From Desulfomicrobium baculatum DSM 4028 (GTDB lineage: Bacteria > Desulfobacterota > Desulfovibrionia > Desulfovibrionales > Desulfomicrobiaceae), in assembly GCF_000023225.1 (NCBI RefSeq), contig NC_013173.1, positions 1,738,501 through 1,802,500 on the forward strand: a DNA stretch of 64,000 bases, in the 5' to 3' direction. Shown here piece after piece: positions 17,353-25,625 of the stretch. The notes beneath the pieces were generated by a model that had not been told where the DNA came from, did not search any database, and was given only the letters and a program-made list of their open reading frames with translations. Positions within the stretch are counted from its first letter, which is position 1. The number at the start of each line of letters is the position of its first letter. A program made the translations under genes and the position numbers.

Positions 17353-19122
17353 TTATTCCCCGCTCTGCACCTGCCACAGCCCCGCATACACGCCGCCCGC
17401 CGCGACCAGATCCCCGTGCGTGCCACGCTCGACAATGATCCCATCCACGACCACCACTATCTCGTCGCAATGCCGCACCGTGGACAGGCGGTGCGCGATA
17501 GCCAGGGTGATGCGGTCCGCTCGCAGATTTTTGAGATTGTTCTGAATGACCTCCTCCGTACGCGTGTCCACGCTGGAGGTGGCTTCGTCCAGGATCAGAA
17601 ATTCCGGATCACGCAAGAGAGCCCGCGCCAGGGAGATGCGCTGCCGCTGTCCGCCGGAGAGTTTCATGCCCCGATCTCCGACCATGGTTTCATACCCTTG
17701 CGGCAATGCCGCGATGAATTCCCCGGATCCGGCCATGTCCGCCGCCCGAATGATGTCATCGTCCGTGGCCGACGGCGAACCGAGGCGGATGTTTTCGGAC
17801 ACTGTGCCGTGAAACAGGTACGCCTCCTGCGAGACATAGCCGATGCGTCCGCGCCAGGAATCCAGGGTCACGGAGGACAATTCTCGGCCATTGACCAGAA
17901 TTTCGCCTTCCAAGGGGTCGTAGTAGCGCAGCATGAGCTTCGCCAGGGAGCTTTTGCCCGCCCCTGTGGGCCCGACCACGCCCAGCACTCGGCCACGCTC
18001 CAGGCGCAGATTTATTCCGCACAAGACCTTCTCGCGCTCCGGGTAGGCAAAGCAGACATCGCGGACCTCGACCCGCTCAAGCCCTCCTTCAAGAGGCGTA
18101 GCCTTGGCCTGGTCACGCACCGTGGGCGTGGTGTCGAAGATCTCATTGATGCGCAGGGCCGAAGCTTCGGACTGCTGAATCTGATTGATGAGCATGCCAA
18201 AGACAAACAGCGGTAAAATGAGACGCATGGCCAGTAGCACAAAGGTGGTGAAATCGCCCACGCTGGGCCCGATGCCCGCGAATGTCATCCACCCGCCCCC
18301 GCCGATAAGAAGAGCGTACCCCAGCCCCGCCACCCCGTAGAGCAACGGAACAAATCGCGCCCGCTCCCGGGCCGCGCGGATGGCGGCGTCGCGGTATTCC
18401 TCGGAACGCAGGCGGATACGGCCGGTCTGGTGGTCCTGGGCCGAGTAGGCCTGGATGACGTTCATGCCCTGCAGGTTGTTTTCGAGGATGGCGTTGATGT
18501 CGCCCACGGCCTTTCTTGCCTTGCGGTACTGCGGGGCGACGCGGGTGGCGAAGAAGCGCACGGCCCAGATGGCGATGGGCATGGGGGCCAGAAGGAGCAG
18601 CGCCAGATGGTAGTCCATCCAGAAAAGGATGCCGTAGATGCCGGTGAAGGTGATGAAAAGACGCACGATGCTCGTGGACGTGTCCGAGAAAAAGCGCTCC
18701 AGATTATCCACGTCCCCGGCCAGCACGGCCATGATGTCGCCTGTCTGGCGGGACTCGAAATAGGACACGTCGAGCTTCTGGACATGGGTGTAAAGGTCCA
18801 CGCGCAGATCATGGCGGATTCGCTGCGCCGCCGAGTCCAGGGTGTAATCGCTCACGCTCTGAAACACGGCCAGACCGGCAAAGGTGCCCAGCACCAGCAG
18901 ACCCGCCCACGCAAAATCACTGCCTGCCAGTGCCTGTTCTTCGCGCAAAGCCCCGGCCACGGTGTCCACCACCCGGCCAACCACGATCATGGGCAGCAAA
19001 TCGAAAAAGCGTGCCCCGGCATTGGCCGCAAGCCCGATGCCGATCCGCCGCGCATGGGGGCGGGCGAAACGCACCAGCCGCCAGAGGGAGCGACCAAGGG
19101 CGCTGTTGTCGTTATTTTTCAT
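17353..19122 (-). CDS. ABC-type exporter, fused permease-ATPase
   Basis: 589 aa half-transporter that would work as a homodimer in the inner membrane. Six membrane helices in residues 20-310, then the nucleotide-binding domain: Walker A GPTGAGKSS (about 377), signature LSGGQRQRIS, Walker B FLILDEATSSVD and H-loop AIAHRLST. It belongs to the MsbA/lipid and multidrug exporter type; the substrate cannot be read from sequence. GGAG ribosome site; no partner gene adjacent. Confidence 0.92.
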   Translation of the reverse strand: MKNNDNSALGRSLWRLVRFARPHARRIGIGLAANAGARFFDLLPMIVVGRVVDTVAGALREEQALAGSDFAWAGLLVLGTFAGLAVFQSVSDYTLDSAAQRIRHDLRVDLYTHVQKLDVSYFESRQTGDIMAVLAGDVDNLERFFSDTSTSIVRLFITFTGIYGILFWMDYHLALLLLAPMPIAIWAVRFFATRVAPQYRKARKAVGDINAILENNLQGMNVIQAYSAQDHQTGRIRLRSEEYRDAAIRAARERARFVPLLYGVAGLGYALLIGGGGWMTFAGIGPSVGDFTTFVLLAMRLILPLFVFGMLINQIQQSEASALRINEIFDTTPTVRDQAKATPLEGGLERVEVRDVCFAYPEREKVLCGINLRLERGRVLGVVGPTGAGKSSLAKLMLRYYDPLEGEILVNGRELSSVTLDSWRGRIGYVSQEAYLFHGTVSENIRLGSPSATDDDIIRAADMAGSGEFIAALPQGYETMVGDRGMKLSGGQRQRISLARALLRDPEFLILDEATSSVDTRTEEVIQNNLKNLRADRITLAIAHRLSTVRHCDEIVVVVDGIIVERGTHGDLVAAGGVYAGLWQVQSGE

Positions 19123-19500
19123 CAGTTCTCCAATGATATTTCGCCAGAAACCGGGCGGAAAGTCGTAAATATTTTTTCGATCCCGAAGTGTGCCTAAATC
19201 CGAGGCCGAATCAAGACAAATATGTCAGAGTAGCACAGACCGAGGCCAAAGAAGATCATCCTACTCAAAGTTTTTATCGTGGGCAAAAGCATGAGCCTTT
19301 TTTGACAGCGGCCTTCACTCAAACCACACGACCCATGGCTGACCACACCAATCCGGCTGATACCGGAAACCCCGCAACGCAACGATTGAGCACTCACTTA
19401 AGCACTTCTCCTTGAGATGAAAGGCAAAACTCCTTATTGGGCGAGGTTTGTCGCGTCTCCATCGGGACGCGCGTTAACCTGGGTTTTCCAAGGAGGAACA
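19123..19500. other. Intergenic leader region of the FadL-type porin
   Basis: 378 bp between the divergent ABC exporter and porin genes. Just upstream of the porin, at about 19453-19487, AGGTTT(N)CGCGTC...GACGCG(N)TTAACCT can form a bulged hairpin ending 13 bp before the start codon, possibly a 5' leader structure. I could not match it to a known riboswitch. No credible gene in the region. Confidence 0.35.
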
Positions 19501-20703
19501 ATGGGGAAATGTGTTGCGATTGCCGTGTTGGCGCTGATGCTGGCTGGGCAGCAGGTTCAGGCGGCCGGGTTCGCCATATATGACTGGAGCGCGCGCGGCG
19601 TGGCCATGGGCGGCGCGACCATGGCCGGAAAACCCGACGCCTCGGTGGTGGCCTCCAACCCGGCGGCCATGACCGGTCTGAACGGCACACAGGTCATGTC
19701 CGGGCTTTCCGCCGTGGCGCCCATGGTCACGGTGTCCATTGCCGGGAAGGAAAGCAGCGATGCGGAGTCCAACGTCTGGATGCTGCCCCACGCCTATGCC
19801 GTGAAGCAGCTCGGAGAGCGCTACTGGCTGGGCATCGGCGTCTTCAACCGCTTCGGCCTGGGCACGGAGTTCGACGAGAACTGGCCGGGGGCCGGCAGCG
19901 TCTACTATGCGGCCATCAAGAGCGTTTCCCTGACCCCGGTGCTGGGCATGCGCCTGACCGACAACTGGTCCATCGGCCTCGGAGCGGAAGCCAACTATTT
20001 CGACTTCACGCAGAAAAAGAAGGTCGGCGGCGCATACGACGTCAAGGTCCAGGGCGACGACGTGGGCGTGGGCGTCAACCTGTCCACCTGGTATGCGCCC
20101 ACGGACTGGCTGTCGCTGGGGCTCATGTACCGCAGTTCCATCGACGTGCACCCTCGTGGCGAAGCCGACAGCAATCTGCCCTCGTATTTGGGCGGCGACA
20201 AACTCAACGGCGACGCCGACGGTGAGATCACCCTGCCCGATTCCTGGTCCCTGGGGCTGTGCATCACGCCCTCGGACAGATTGAGCCTCGAATTCGACGC
20301 GACCCGCACGGGCTGGTCCTCGTACAAGGAACTGGACATCCGCATCAACGGCGTCAATCCGTCCGGCGTGGCCGTCAAGGATTGGAAGGACGCCTGGAGA
20401 CTTGGCATCGGGGCGGAATACGCGCTGACGCCGTCCTGGGACCTGCGCGCAGGCTACGTGTACGACGAAACCCCGGTGCGCACCGAACGGGCCGACTACA
20501 TGGTCCCGGCCAACGACCGCCAGCTGTTCTCCACTGGCCTTGGCTGGCATGATGCCTCCTGGAGCGTGGACCTGGGATACACCTACCTGCTGATCCTGGA
20601 TCGCAAGGGGGCGGAGGTATATGTGAACGGCGGAGTGGACAGTGCCGATTTCGAAGACGGCGACGCCCATTTGCTCAGCATGAGCGTTGCCTACCGTTTC
20701 TAA
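19501..20703 (+). CDS. FadL/TodX-family outer membrane transport protein
   Basis: 400 aa from the ATG at 19501, with AAGGAGG. Signal peptide of about 22 residues (LMLAGQQVQAAG). The mature N-terminus GFAIYDWSARGVAMGGATMAG with SNPAAMTGL is the hallmark hatch of FadL-type beta barrels, and the protein ends with a C-terminal aromatic residue (LLSMSVAYRF) as outer membrane barrels do. It probably imports hydrophobic molecules such as fatty acids or aromatics. A single-gene unit. Confidence 0.9.
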   Translation: MGKCVAIAVLALMLAGQQVQAAGFAIYDWSARGVAMGGATMAGKPDASVVASNPAAMTGLNGTQVMSGLSAVAPMVTVSIAGKESSDAESNVWMLPHAYAVKQLGERYWLGIGVFNRFGLGTEFDENWPGAGSVYYAAIKSVSLTPVLGMRLTDNWSIGLGAEANYFDFTQKKKVGGAYDVKVQGDDVGVGVNLSTWYAPTDWLSLGLMYRSSIDVHPRGEADSNLPSYLGGDKLNGDADGEITLPDSWSLGLCITPSDRLSLEFDATRTGWSSYKELDIRINGVNPSGVAVKDWKDAWRLGIGAEYALTPSWDLRAGYVYDETPVRTERADYMVPANDRQLFSTGLGWHDASWSVDLGYTYLLILDRKGAEVYVNGGVDSADFEDGDAHLLSMSVAYRF

Positions 20704-20735
20704 CCCGACGCGGTTGGGCAGTGAGGCGAGTCGGA

Positions 20736-20756
20736 AAGCCCGGGCCTTCCGGGCTT
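20736..20756 (+). terminator. Weak hairpin after the porin gene
   Basis: AAGCCCGG pairs with CCGGGCTT, GCCTT loop, 33 bp after the stop. No T tract follows, so termination would be weak or Rho-assisted. Confidence 0.4.
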
Positions 20757-20826
20757 CTGACCACCCTTCAATCGTAGCCGCTCGAAAAGATTGCGAAAAT
20801 CGCGCGTAGTCTTTAGGATTTTGCAC

Positions 20827-21480
20827 ATGAACACAGTTTCCGAATCCATCACCATCATGCCCCTGGAACGCAAGGACGGCACGTTCGCGCTGCGCCTGTG
20901 CCTCAGCCAGGGCGAGCTTTCCATCGCCATGCTGCGACGTGTCATGGACGTCATGACCGCATACGGCCTGCCCACCTTGCGGGCCACCACCGGCCAGCGC
21001 ATGAATCTGGAAGGGGTCCCGAAGGATAAGTTGGACGAGATCGTTGCCGCGCTGGGCACTGCCGTCGAGAAATGTCCTCCCGGCGTTTCCGTGTGTCCCG
21101 GAAGCGCGGAGTGCAGATACGGCAAGCAGGAGACGCGGAAACTGGGGAGAAAGCTGACAAGCCTGGTCAAGGAAAACGGGCCGTACCCGTTCAAGGTCAA
21201 AACCGGCGTGTCCGGTTGCAGCTTCGGCTGCGGGCTCAGTTTTGTGCGCGACATCGGGTTGGTCGGCAAAAGCGCGGGGTGGGATCTCTATTTCGGCGGT
21301 TCCGCCACGTTCAGTCCCGGCCCTGGAGTAGCGCTCGGCAAAAAACTGAGTGAAGACGAAGTATTGGACCGCGTGCGCAAGGCTTTGGCATTTTATAAGG
21401 AAAACGGCAGAAAACGTGAACGCATCGGCAGCATGGTCCGCCGCCTCGGCCATGAAGCCGTTGCCGAAAGCCTGAAATAG
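20827..21480 (+). CDS. Small assimilatory-type siroheme sulfite reductase
   Basis: 217 aa from the ATG at 20827 (AGGA site). A minimal version of the nitrite/sulfite reductase haemoprotein: ferredoxin-like half, then the siroheme-[4Fe-4S] binding cysteines CPGSAEC (C-x5-C) and GCSFGCG (C-x3-C). Size and cysteine pattern match the low-spin, ~25 kDa assimilatory-type sulfite reductase known from Desulfovibrio vulgaris, which reduces sulfite to sulfide. It is distinct from DsrAB. No reductase partner is adjacent. Confidence 0.85.
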   Translation: MNTVSESITIMPLERKDGTFALRLCLSQGELSIAMLRRVMDVMTAYGLPTLRATTGQRMNLEGVPKDKLDEIVAALGTAVEKCPPGVSVCPGSAECRYGKQETRKLGRKLTSLVKENGPYPFKVKTGVSGCSFGCGLSFVRDIGLVGKSAGWDLYFGGSATFSPGPGVALGKKLSEDEVLDRVRKALAFYKENGRKRERIGSMVRRLGHEAVAESLK

Positions 21481-21587
21481 CGTGGGTTTGAGACTTTGAG
21501 AGCCTGAGCCTCAAGAACACCGCAGTGGTCATGGGATTGAAGTGGCGTGTCGACAGGAACAGAAACGAAAAAATTCAACATCACCGT

Positions 21588-22190
21588 TTATTGCGCTGAC
21601 GATTCACGAAAATTCATCACCTCGACACAAAACCCATCCCGTCCAGTCCGCACCACGTTCACGCACCCATAATCCTGCCCCAACCGAAACAGATTCTCCA
21701 GCGGCATCCCCAGAATGCGGCACAGCAGCACCCGGTTGACCCCACCGTGGGCGACGATGGCCTGCGGGGATTTGAAATCTGATAGAACCTCGAAGGCGGC
21801 CCAGGCTCGGCGTTCGAGATCTGCGAAACTCTCACCGCCCGCAGGCCGGAACCGGGCCAGATCGCGACCCCTGGCTTCGTAATCGCCGGAAAAACGCTCC
21901 CGCACCTCCTCCACCGTCAAGCCCTCCCAGACGCCAAGGCCGATCTCGCGCAGATTCGGCACGACTTCCGGCTCAAGCCCAAGCGCCATGCCGACAATGC
22001 CCGCGCTCTCCATGCAGCGGGAAAGCGGGCTGCACAGCAGTCGCGCCAACCCCCTGCCGGCAAGATATTCCGCCACCGAGCGCATCTGTTTCCGGCCTCG
22101 ATCCGTCAGCGGCAAATCGCTTTGGCCGACGAAACGGCGCGGTGAGGACTGCGTGATTTCCCCGTGGCGAATGAGGTAAATCTCGCTCAC
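21588..22190 (-). CDS. Histidine phosphatase family protein (CobC/phosphoglycerate-mutase fold)
   Basis: 200 aa. The phospho-histidine motif LIRHGE is at residues 6-11, with the second catalytic His in AIVAHGGVNRVLLC. The family contains alpha-ribazole phosphatases and many small-molecule phosphatases. Last gene of the Mop-accessory chain: its start overlaps the previous stop by 4 bp. A role in nucleotide or cofactor processing for the molybdenum enzyme is inferred from position only. Confidence 0.82.
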   Translation of the reverse strand: MSEIYLIRHGEITQSSPRRFVGQSDLPLTDRGRKQMRSVAEYLAGRGLARLLCSPLSRCMESAGIVGMALGLEPEVVPNLREIGLGVWEGLTVEEVRERFSGDYEARGRDLARFRPAGGESFADLERRAWAAFEVLSDFKSPQAIVAHGGVNRVLLCRILGMPLENLFRLGQDYGCVNVVRTGRDGFCVEVMNFRESSAQ

Positions 22191-23299
22191 GGCAGCACCC
22201 CGTCCAGAATCTCCTCAATGTCACGGCCACAAAACCGCTCCACCAATCCACGCAAGGCCAGGGCGTTGTTCATGCGTCCGCGAATGGCCAGGCAGGCGTG
22301 CGCATCAAGGCTGTAGAGGGCCAGCTTTTCCGCGAAGCGCTCCTGCACGGAAATTCGCTGTGAACCGCGCACCAGCTTGTCCGCCAGGCAGACAACTTCC
22401 TTTTCTGTAAGCACGCCGGAGAGCGGCGGAGGCACGTCGCGGTGGCTGGCCACTATCCCGGCCAGACCATGCAAGCCCAATCCGGCCAAAAGCTCGCCAC
22501 CGCACGCCTCGTGATTGGGCTGCCCCTTGCCGATATCGTGCAGCAGAGCCGCGTTGTGAATCAGATCCAGATCAAGAGCTCCGCCATGACGGTTCACTTC
22601 CTCACCCAACCGCACGGCAACCGAGGCTGCGGCCCGCCCATGGGCCACGCCGCGCTCCGGCATGACCATGGCGGCCAGAAGAGCAGCTTCGGCCCTCGTG
22701 CCGACGACAAGCCTTGTAGCGCGGCAGACCAGGGCCGCAAAGTCGTCCGGAGTGTCCGCGTCGAGCAGAACTCCTTGGTCCCAAACAGGCACGTCCAGAG
22801 ACGGATGCCCCTCCAGAAGGCTTTTCATCCCCCCTTTTCCATCGTGGCCCAAAATTGCCTGGATGAGCCGGGTGGGAATGAGCGGCGGATGCCCGCGCTC
22901 GCCTCTGAAACAGGGATAGGCGATGCGCCCGTCATACGCCTGAACCAAAGAATCAACGGTCGCGGGGCGCACCAGCGGGATGTCCACTGGCAAAAGAAAA
23001 AAGGCGTCCAGACCCGCCAATGAGGCCACTGCAGCCCGTACGGAAGAAAACATGCCCTGCTCGAAAACGGGATTATGAATGGTCGAAACACCAAATCTCT
23101 CAACCTCTACTTGAACTTCCGACGCGCGATGACCGATCACGACCACGATTTTGGCGATTCCCGCATCCCGGAACGTTCTTACGCAACGGGCCAGAACCGT
23201 TTGCCCCGCCAGATCCATGAGCGGCTTGAAATCCCCCATACGCGAAGACAGCCCGGCGGACAGAATGACCGCCGCAAAGCGAGGCCCGACCAAAGTCAT
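22187..23299 (-). CDS. Molybdopterin cytidylyltransferase-like NTP transferase fused to an HD domain
   Basis: 370 aa. Residues 1-195 are a MobA/MocA-type nucleotidyltransferase: LSAGLSSRMGDFKPL is the nucleotide loop and LLPVDIPLVRP carries the metal-binding Asp. MocA enzymes join CTP to molybdopterin to give the cytosine dinucleotide form used by Mop-type hydroxylases. From about 215 an HD phosphohydrolase domain follows (LIHNAALLHDIGKGQPNH). The fusion matches what NCBI, as I recall, calls the DVU_1551 family. Overlaps both neighbours by 4 bp. Confidence 0.88.
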   Translation of the reverse strand: MTLVGPRFAAVILSAGLSSRMGDFKPLMDLAGQTVLARCVRTFRDAGIAKIVVVIGHRASEVQVEVERFGVSTIHNPVFEQGMFSSVRAAVASLAGLDAFFLLPVDIPLVRPATVDSLVQAYDGRIAYPCFRGERGHPPLIPTRLIQAILGHDGKGGMKSLLEGHPSLDVPVWDQGVLLDADTPDDFAALVCRATRLVVGTRAEAALLAAMVMPERGVAHGRAAASVAVRLGEEVNRHGGALDLDLIHNAALLHDIGKGQPNHEACGGELLAGLGLHGLAGIVASHRDVPPPLSGVLTEKEVVCLADKLVRGSQRISVQERFAEKLALYSLDAHACLAIRGRMNNALALRGLVERFCGRDIEEILDGVLP

Positions 23300-24321
23300 G
23301 CAGACAATCCCGCTCGCACACTGATCATCTCGCCCACAATGCTGACCGCGATCTCTTCGGGGGTATCGGCTCCGATGGGCAGACCGATGGGGCAGTGCAC
23401 CCGGGCAAGATCCTGCTCTGTATAGCCCGATTCCAGCAGGGAGCGGTACACCGCGTCACGCTTGCTGCGACTGCCGATCATGCCGATGTACCCTGCCTGG
23501 GTTCTCAGGGCCTGAGCCAGGACGTCGCGATCGTGCAGATGGCCGCGGGTGACGATGACCACGAAATCATCGGTCCCAAGCTCGCTCAGGCAGCCGTCAA
23601 AACTCTGCAGCACCCGCACCTCGCGGGCCTCGGGGTAGCGCTCCTCGCTTGCGAACTCGGCCCTGTCGTCCATGACCACCACCTCGAACCCGGCAAAAGC
23701 CGCGACCTTGGCCGTGGCCAGAGCCACGTGCCCCGCGCCGACGAGATGCAGGACGCTCGGATTGATCACAGGCTCGGCAAAGACGCGCAGGTCGTCCCCT
23801 TCCAGGCTGAAGGACTGGCGGGCTTTGGCCGCCTTGCGGATGAGCTCTTCGGCCAGCGCGTCGGGCAGGTTCATTCCGTCCAGCCCCTCCCGTGCGCTCC
23901 AAACATCCAGGATGGGACTCTCTTCCCCGGACATGACGGTGACGAGCACGGGCCGGTCGCCCTGGCTGCGCATTCGATCCAGCCGTTGAAAAAATTGAAG
24001 CTGATCCGGCGTGACCCGCTGCAGGAGGACGCGCACCGCCCCGCCGCAAACCATGCCCGCGTCGGCGGCCTTGGTCGCGGTCATGTCGAAGGACAGGTAC
24101 CGATGCGACTCCTCGCCTTCCAAAATTTTCCCGGCCATGGCCATGCACGCCCCTTCCACTGCCCCGCCGCCCACGGAACCACGTATCGACCCGTCAGGAA
24201 GGACCAGCATCCTCGCCCCGGATGTGCGCGGGGCCGACCCGGAGCTCTCGACGATGCCGCAAAAAACGGCATTGCGTCCCTGCTCCAGGGTGACGATCAG
24301 GTCCTGCAATATCTCTTTCAT
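23296..24321 (-). CDS. XdhC/CoxI-family molybdenum cofactor chaperone
   Basis: 341 aa. The N-terminal XdhC motif is SSGSAPRTSGARM with GSVGGGAVEG; the C-terminal Rossmann part holds LVGAGHVALATAKVAAFAGF and TRGHLHDRDVLAQAL. XdhC proteins bind the dinucleotide molybdenum cofactor, allow its sulfuration and insert it into xanthine-dehydrogenase-family enzymes; here the client would be Mop. 4-bp overlaps on both sides show tight translational coupling. Confidence 0.92.
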   Translation of the reverse strand: MKEILQDLIVTLEQGRNAVFCGIVESSGSAPRTSGARMLVLPDGSIRGSVGGGAVEGACMAMAGKILEGEESHRYLSFDMTATKAADAGMVCGGAVRVLLQRVTPDQLQFFQRLDRMRSQGDRPVLVTVMSGEESPILDVWSAREGLDGMNLPDALAEELIRKAAKARQSFSLEGDDLRVFAEPVINPSVLHLVGAGHVALATAKVAAFAGFEVVVMDDRAEFASEERYPEAREVRVLQSFDGCLSELGTDDFVVIVTRGHLHDRDVLAQALRTQAGYIGMIGSRSKRDAVYRSLLESGYTEQDLARVHCPIGLPIGADTPEEIAVSIVGEMISVRAGLSA

Positions 24322-25625
24322 GGTCTGCTCCCGCGTTGGTCAAAAAGTGTGCGCTTCACTGTGTGTGAAGGAGAAAAAGCCGAGACCCGCAGCATGGGCC
24401 CAAACCTCAAGCCCCCTTGCGCCAGAGCCGAAGCGATGGCCGGGACCTTCGCAAGTGTCAGGGAAAGTTCCCGATCCACATGTTCATGCCCCGGTCTGGC
24501 CAGGAATTCAATGCCGAGCAGATCACACCCGTTGGCGTGACCCAATGTGGCGCGGTAGTCCAGCAGCCCGTCGAGAGCAAAAAGAGCGTCATCCAGATCC
24601 TGACTGGTCACGCTGAACCCGCCTGCGAGGCGGCACGCGGTTTGCCGCCCCTGGATGGCGCACAGCCGCGCCGTGACGCCGCCGCAGACGCACGGCTGCG
24701 TGACCAGACGGGCCAGATCCCCGGTGCGGTAGCGCAAAAGCGGCATGGCCCGGCGACCGAGCGTGGTCACCACCACCTCGCCCGGTTCGCCCTCGGGCAT
24801 GGGCTGGCCCGTGTGCGGATGCACGACCTCCACCAGCAGGTCGGATTCGCGCAGATGGCAGCCGTCGTGCGCTCCGCATTCCACTCCCCCGCCCAGCCCG
24901 GTCTCCGTGGTCCCGTAATGCAGGAAGGTTTCACAGCCACTGGCCTCTTCGATGCGGGTCCGGAGCATGGGCGGAGCATAATCCGAACACAGCAGCATGC
25001 TTCGAACCAGACCATGCGGAAGCGCATACGCCAGAGTCAAAAGATGCTGAGGCAGACCGACGAGACACGAATAGCCTTCACTCCGAATTTGTTCGGCCAG
25101 ATCCTCCCAATCCGTCGGGGGCCAGAACCCGGCGCAGCGCACTCCTCCTTGCCCGAGGGCCTGCAAGAGCAGGGCTCCCGTGCTGTCCGGCTGGGTAAAA
25201 GGCAAGAGGGCCAGCACGTTGTCCACAGGAGAGATGAGGCTCAGCATGCCGTGCAGAAAAAAATCCACCGTCACGTCCAGATCGTCATGCGTGAAATGCA
25301 GACGCTTGGGCGATCCTGTGCTACCCGAAGTCTGCAGGGTGATGATGCGGGCCACCTCGCTCTGGGATACGCAGACAAGACGCGGGCCATGGGCCGCAAG
25401 CTCGTCGCTGCTCAGCAGAGGCAGCCGGGACAGATCCGCAGAGGTGCGCAGGGAGGCGGGATCAAATCCGGCCAGCCGCTCCCGGTACCACGGGCTTTTG
25501 GCGCAGGCATGTTCCACGGTCCGGCGCAGGCTCGCCATCTGCGCCGTCTCCAGGCTCGAGCGCTCCAGCGGCAAAGACAAACCCAGCCGCCGGGCGGTCA
25601 GGGCATCCACGGACGAACAGTTCAC
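24318..25625 (-). CDS. AMP-dependent (phenylacetate-CoA-ligase-like) adenylating enzyme
   Basis: 435 aa from a GTG at 25625 that overlaps the previous stop as GTGA; the frame extends another 33 codons into the upstream gene, which I reject. ANL-superfamily motifs: LQTSGSTGSPKRLHFTH (phosphate loop), HYGTTETGLGG and RYRTGDLARLV. A Cys-rich patch PCVCGG resembles the zinc site of phenylacetate-CoA ligases. It would adenylate a carboxylate, perhaps on a cofactor or peptide. It corresponds to the DVU_1553 family next to mop in Desulfovibrio; the substrate is unknown. Confidence 0.85.
   Translation of the reverse strand: MNCSSVDALTARRLGLSLPLERSSLETAQMASLRRTVEHACAKSPWYRERLAGFDPASLRTSADLSRLPLLSSDELAAHGPRLVCVSQSEVARIITLQTSGSTGSPKRLHFTHDDLDVTVDFFLHGMLSLISPVDNVLALLPFTQPDSTGALLLQALGQGGVRCAGFWPPTDWEDLAEQIRSEGYSCLVGLPQHLLTLAYALPHGLVRSMLLCSDYAPPMLRTRIEEASGCETFLHYGTTETGLGGGVECGAHDGCHLRESDLLVEVVHPHTGQPMPEGEPGEVVVTTLGRRAMPLLRYRTGDLARLVTQPCVCGGVTARLCAIQGRQTACRLAGGFSVTSQDLDDALFALDGLLDYRATLGHANGCDLLGIEFLARPGHEHVDRELSLTLAKVPAIASALAQGGLRFGPMLRVSAFSPSHTVKRTLFDQRGSRP

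Noticed and set aside
19443-19487. Cyclic-di-GMP or other known riboswitch before the FadL-type porin
   Set aside because: The hairpin resembles a leader structure, but the conserved bases of known riboswitch classes are not present.
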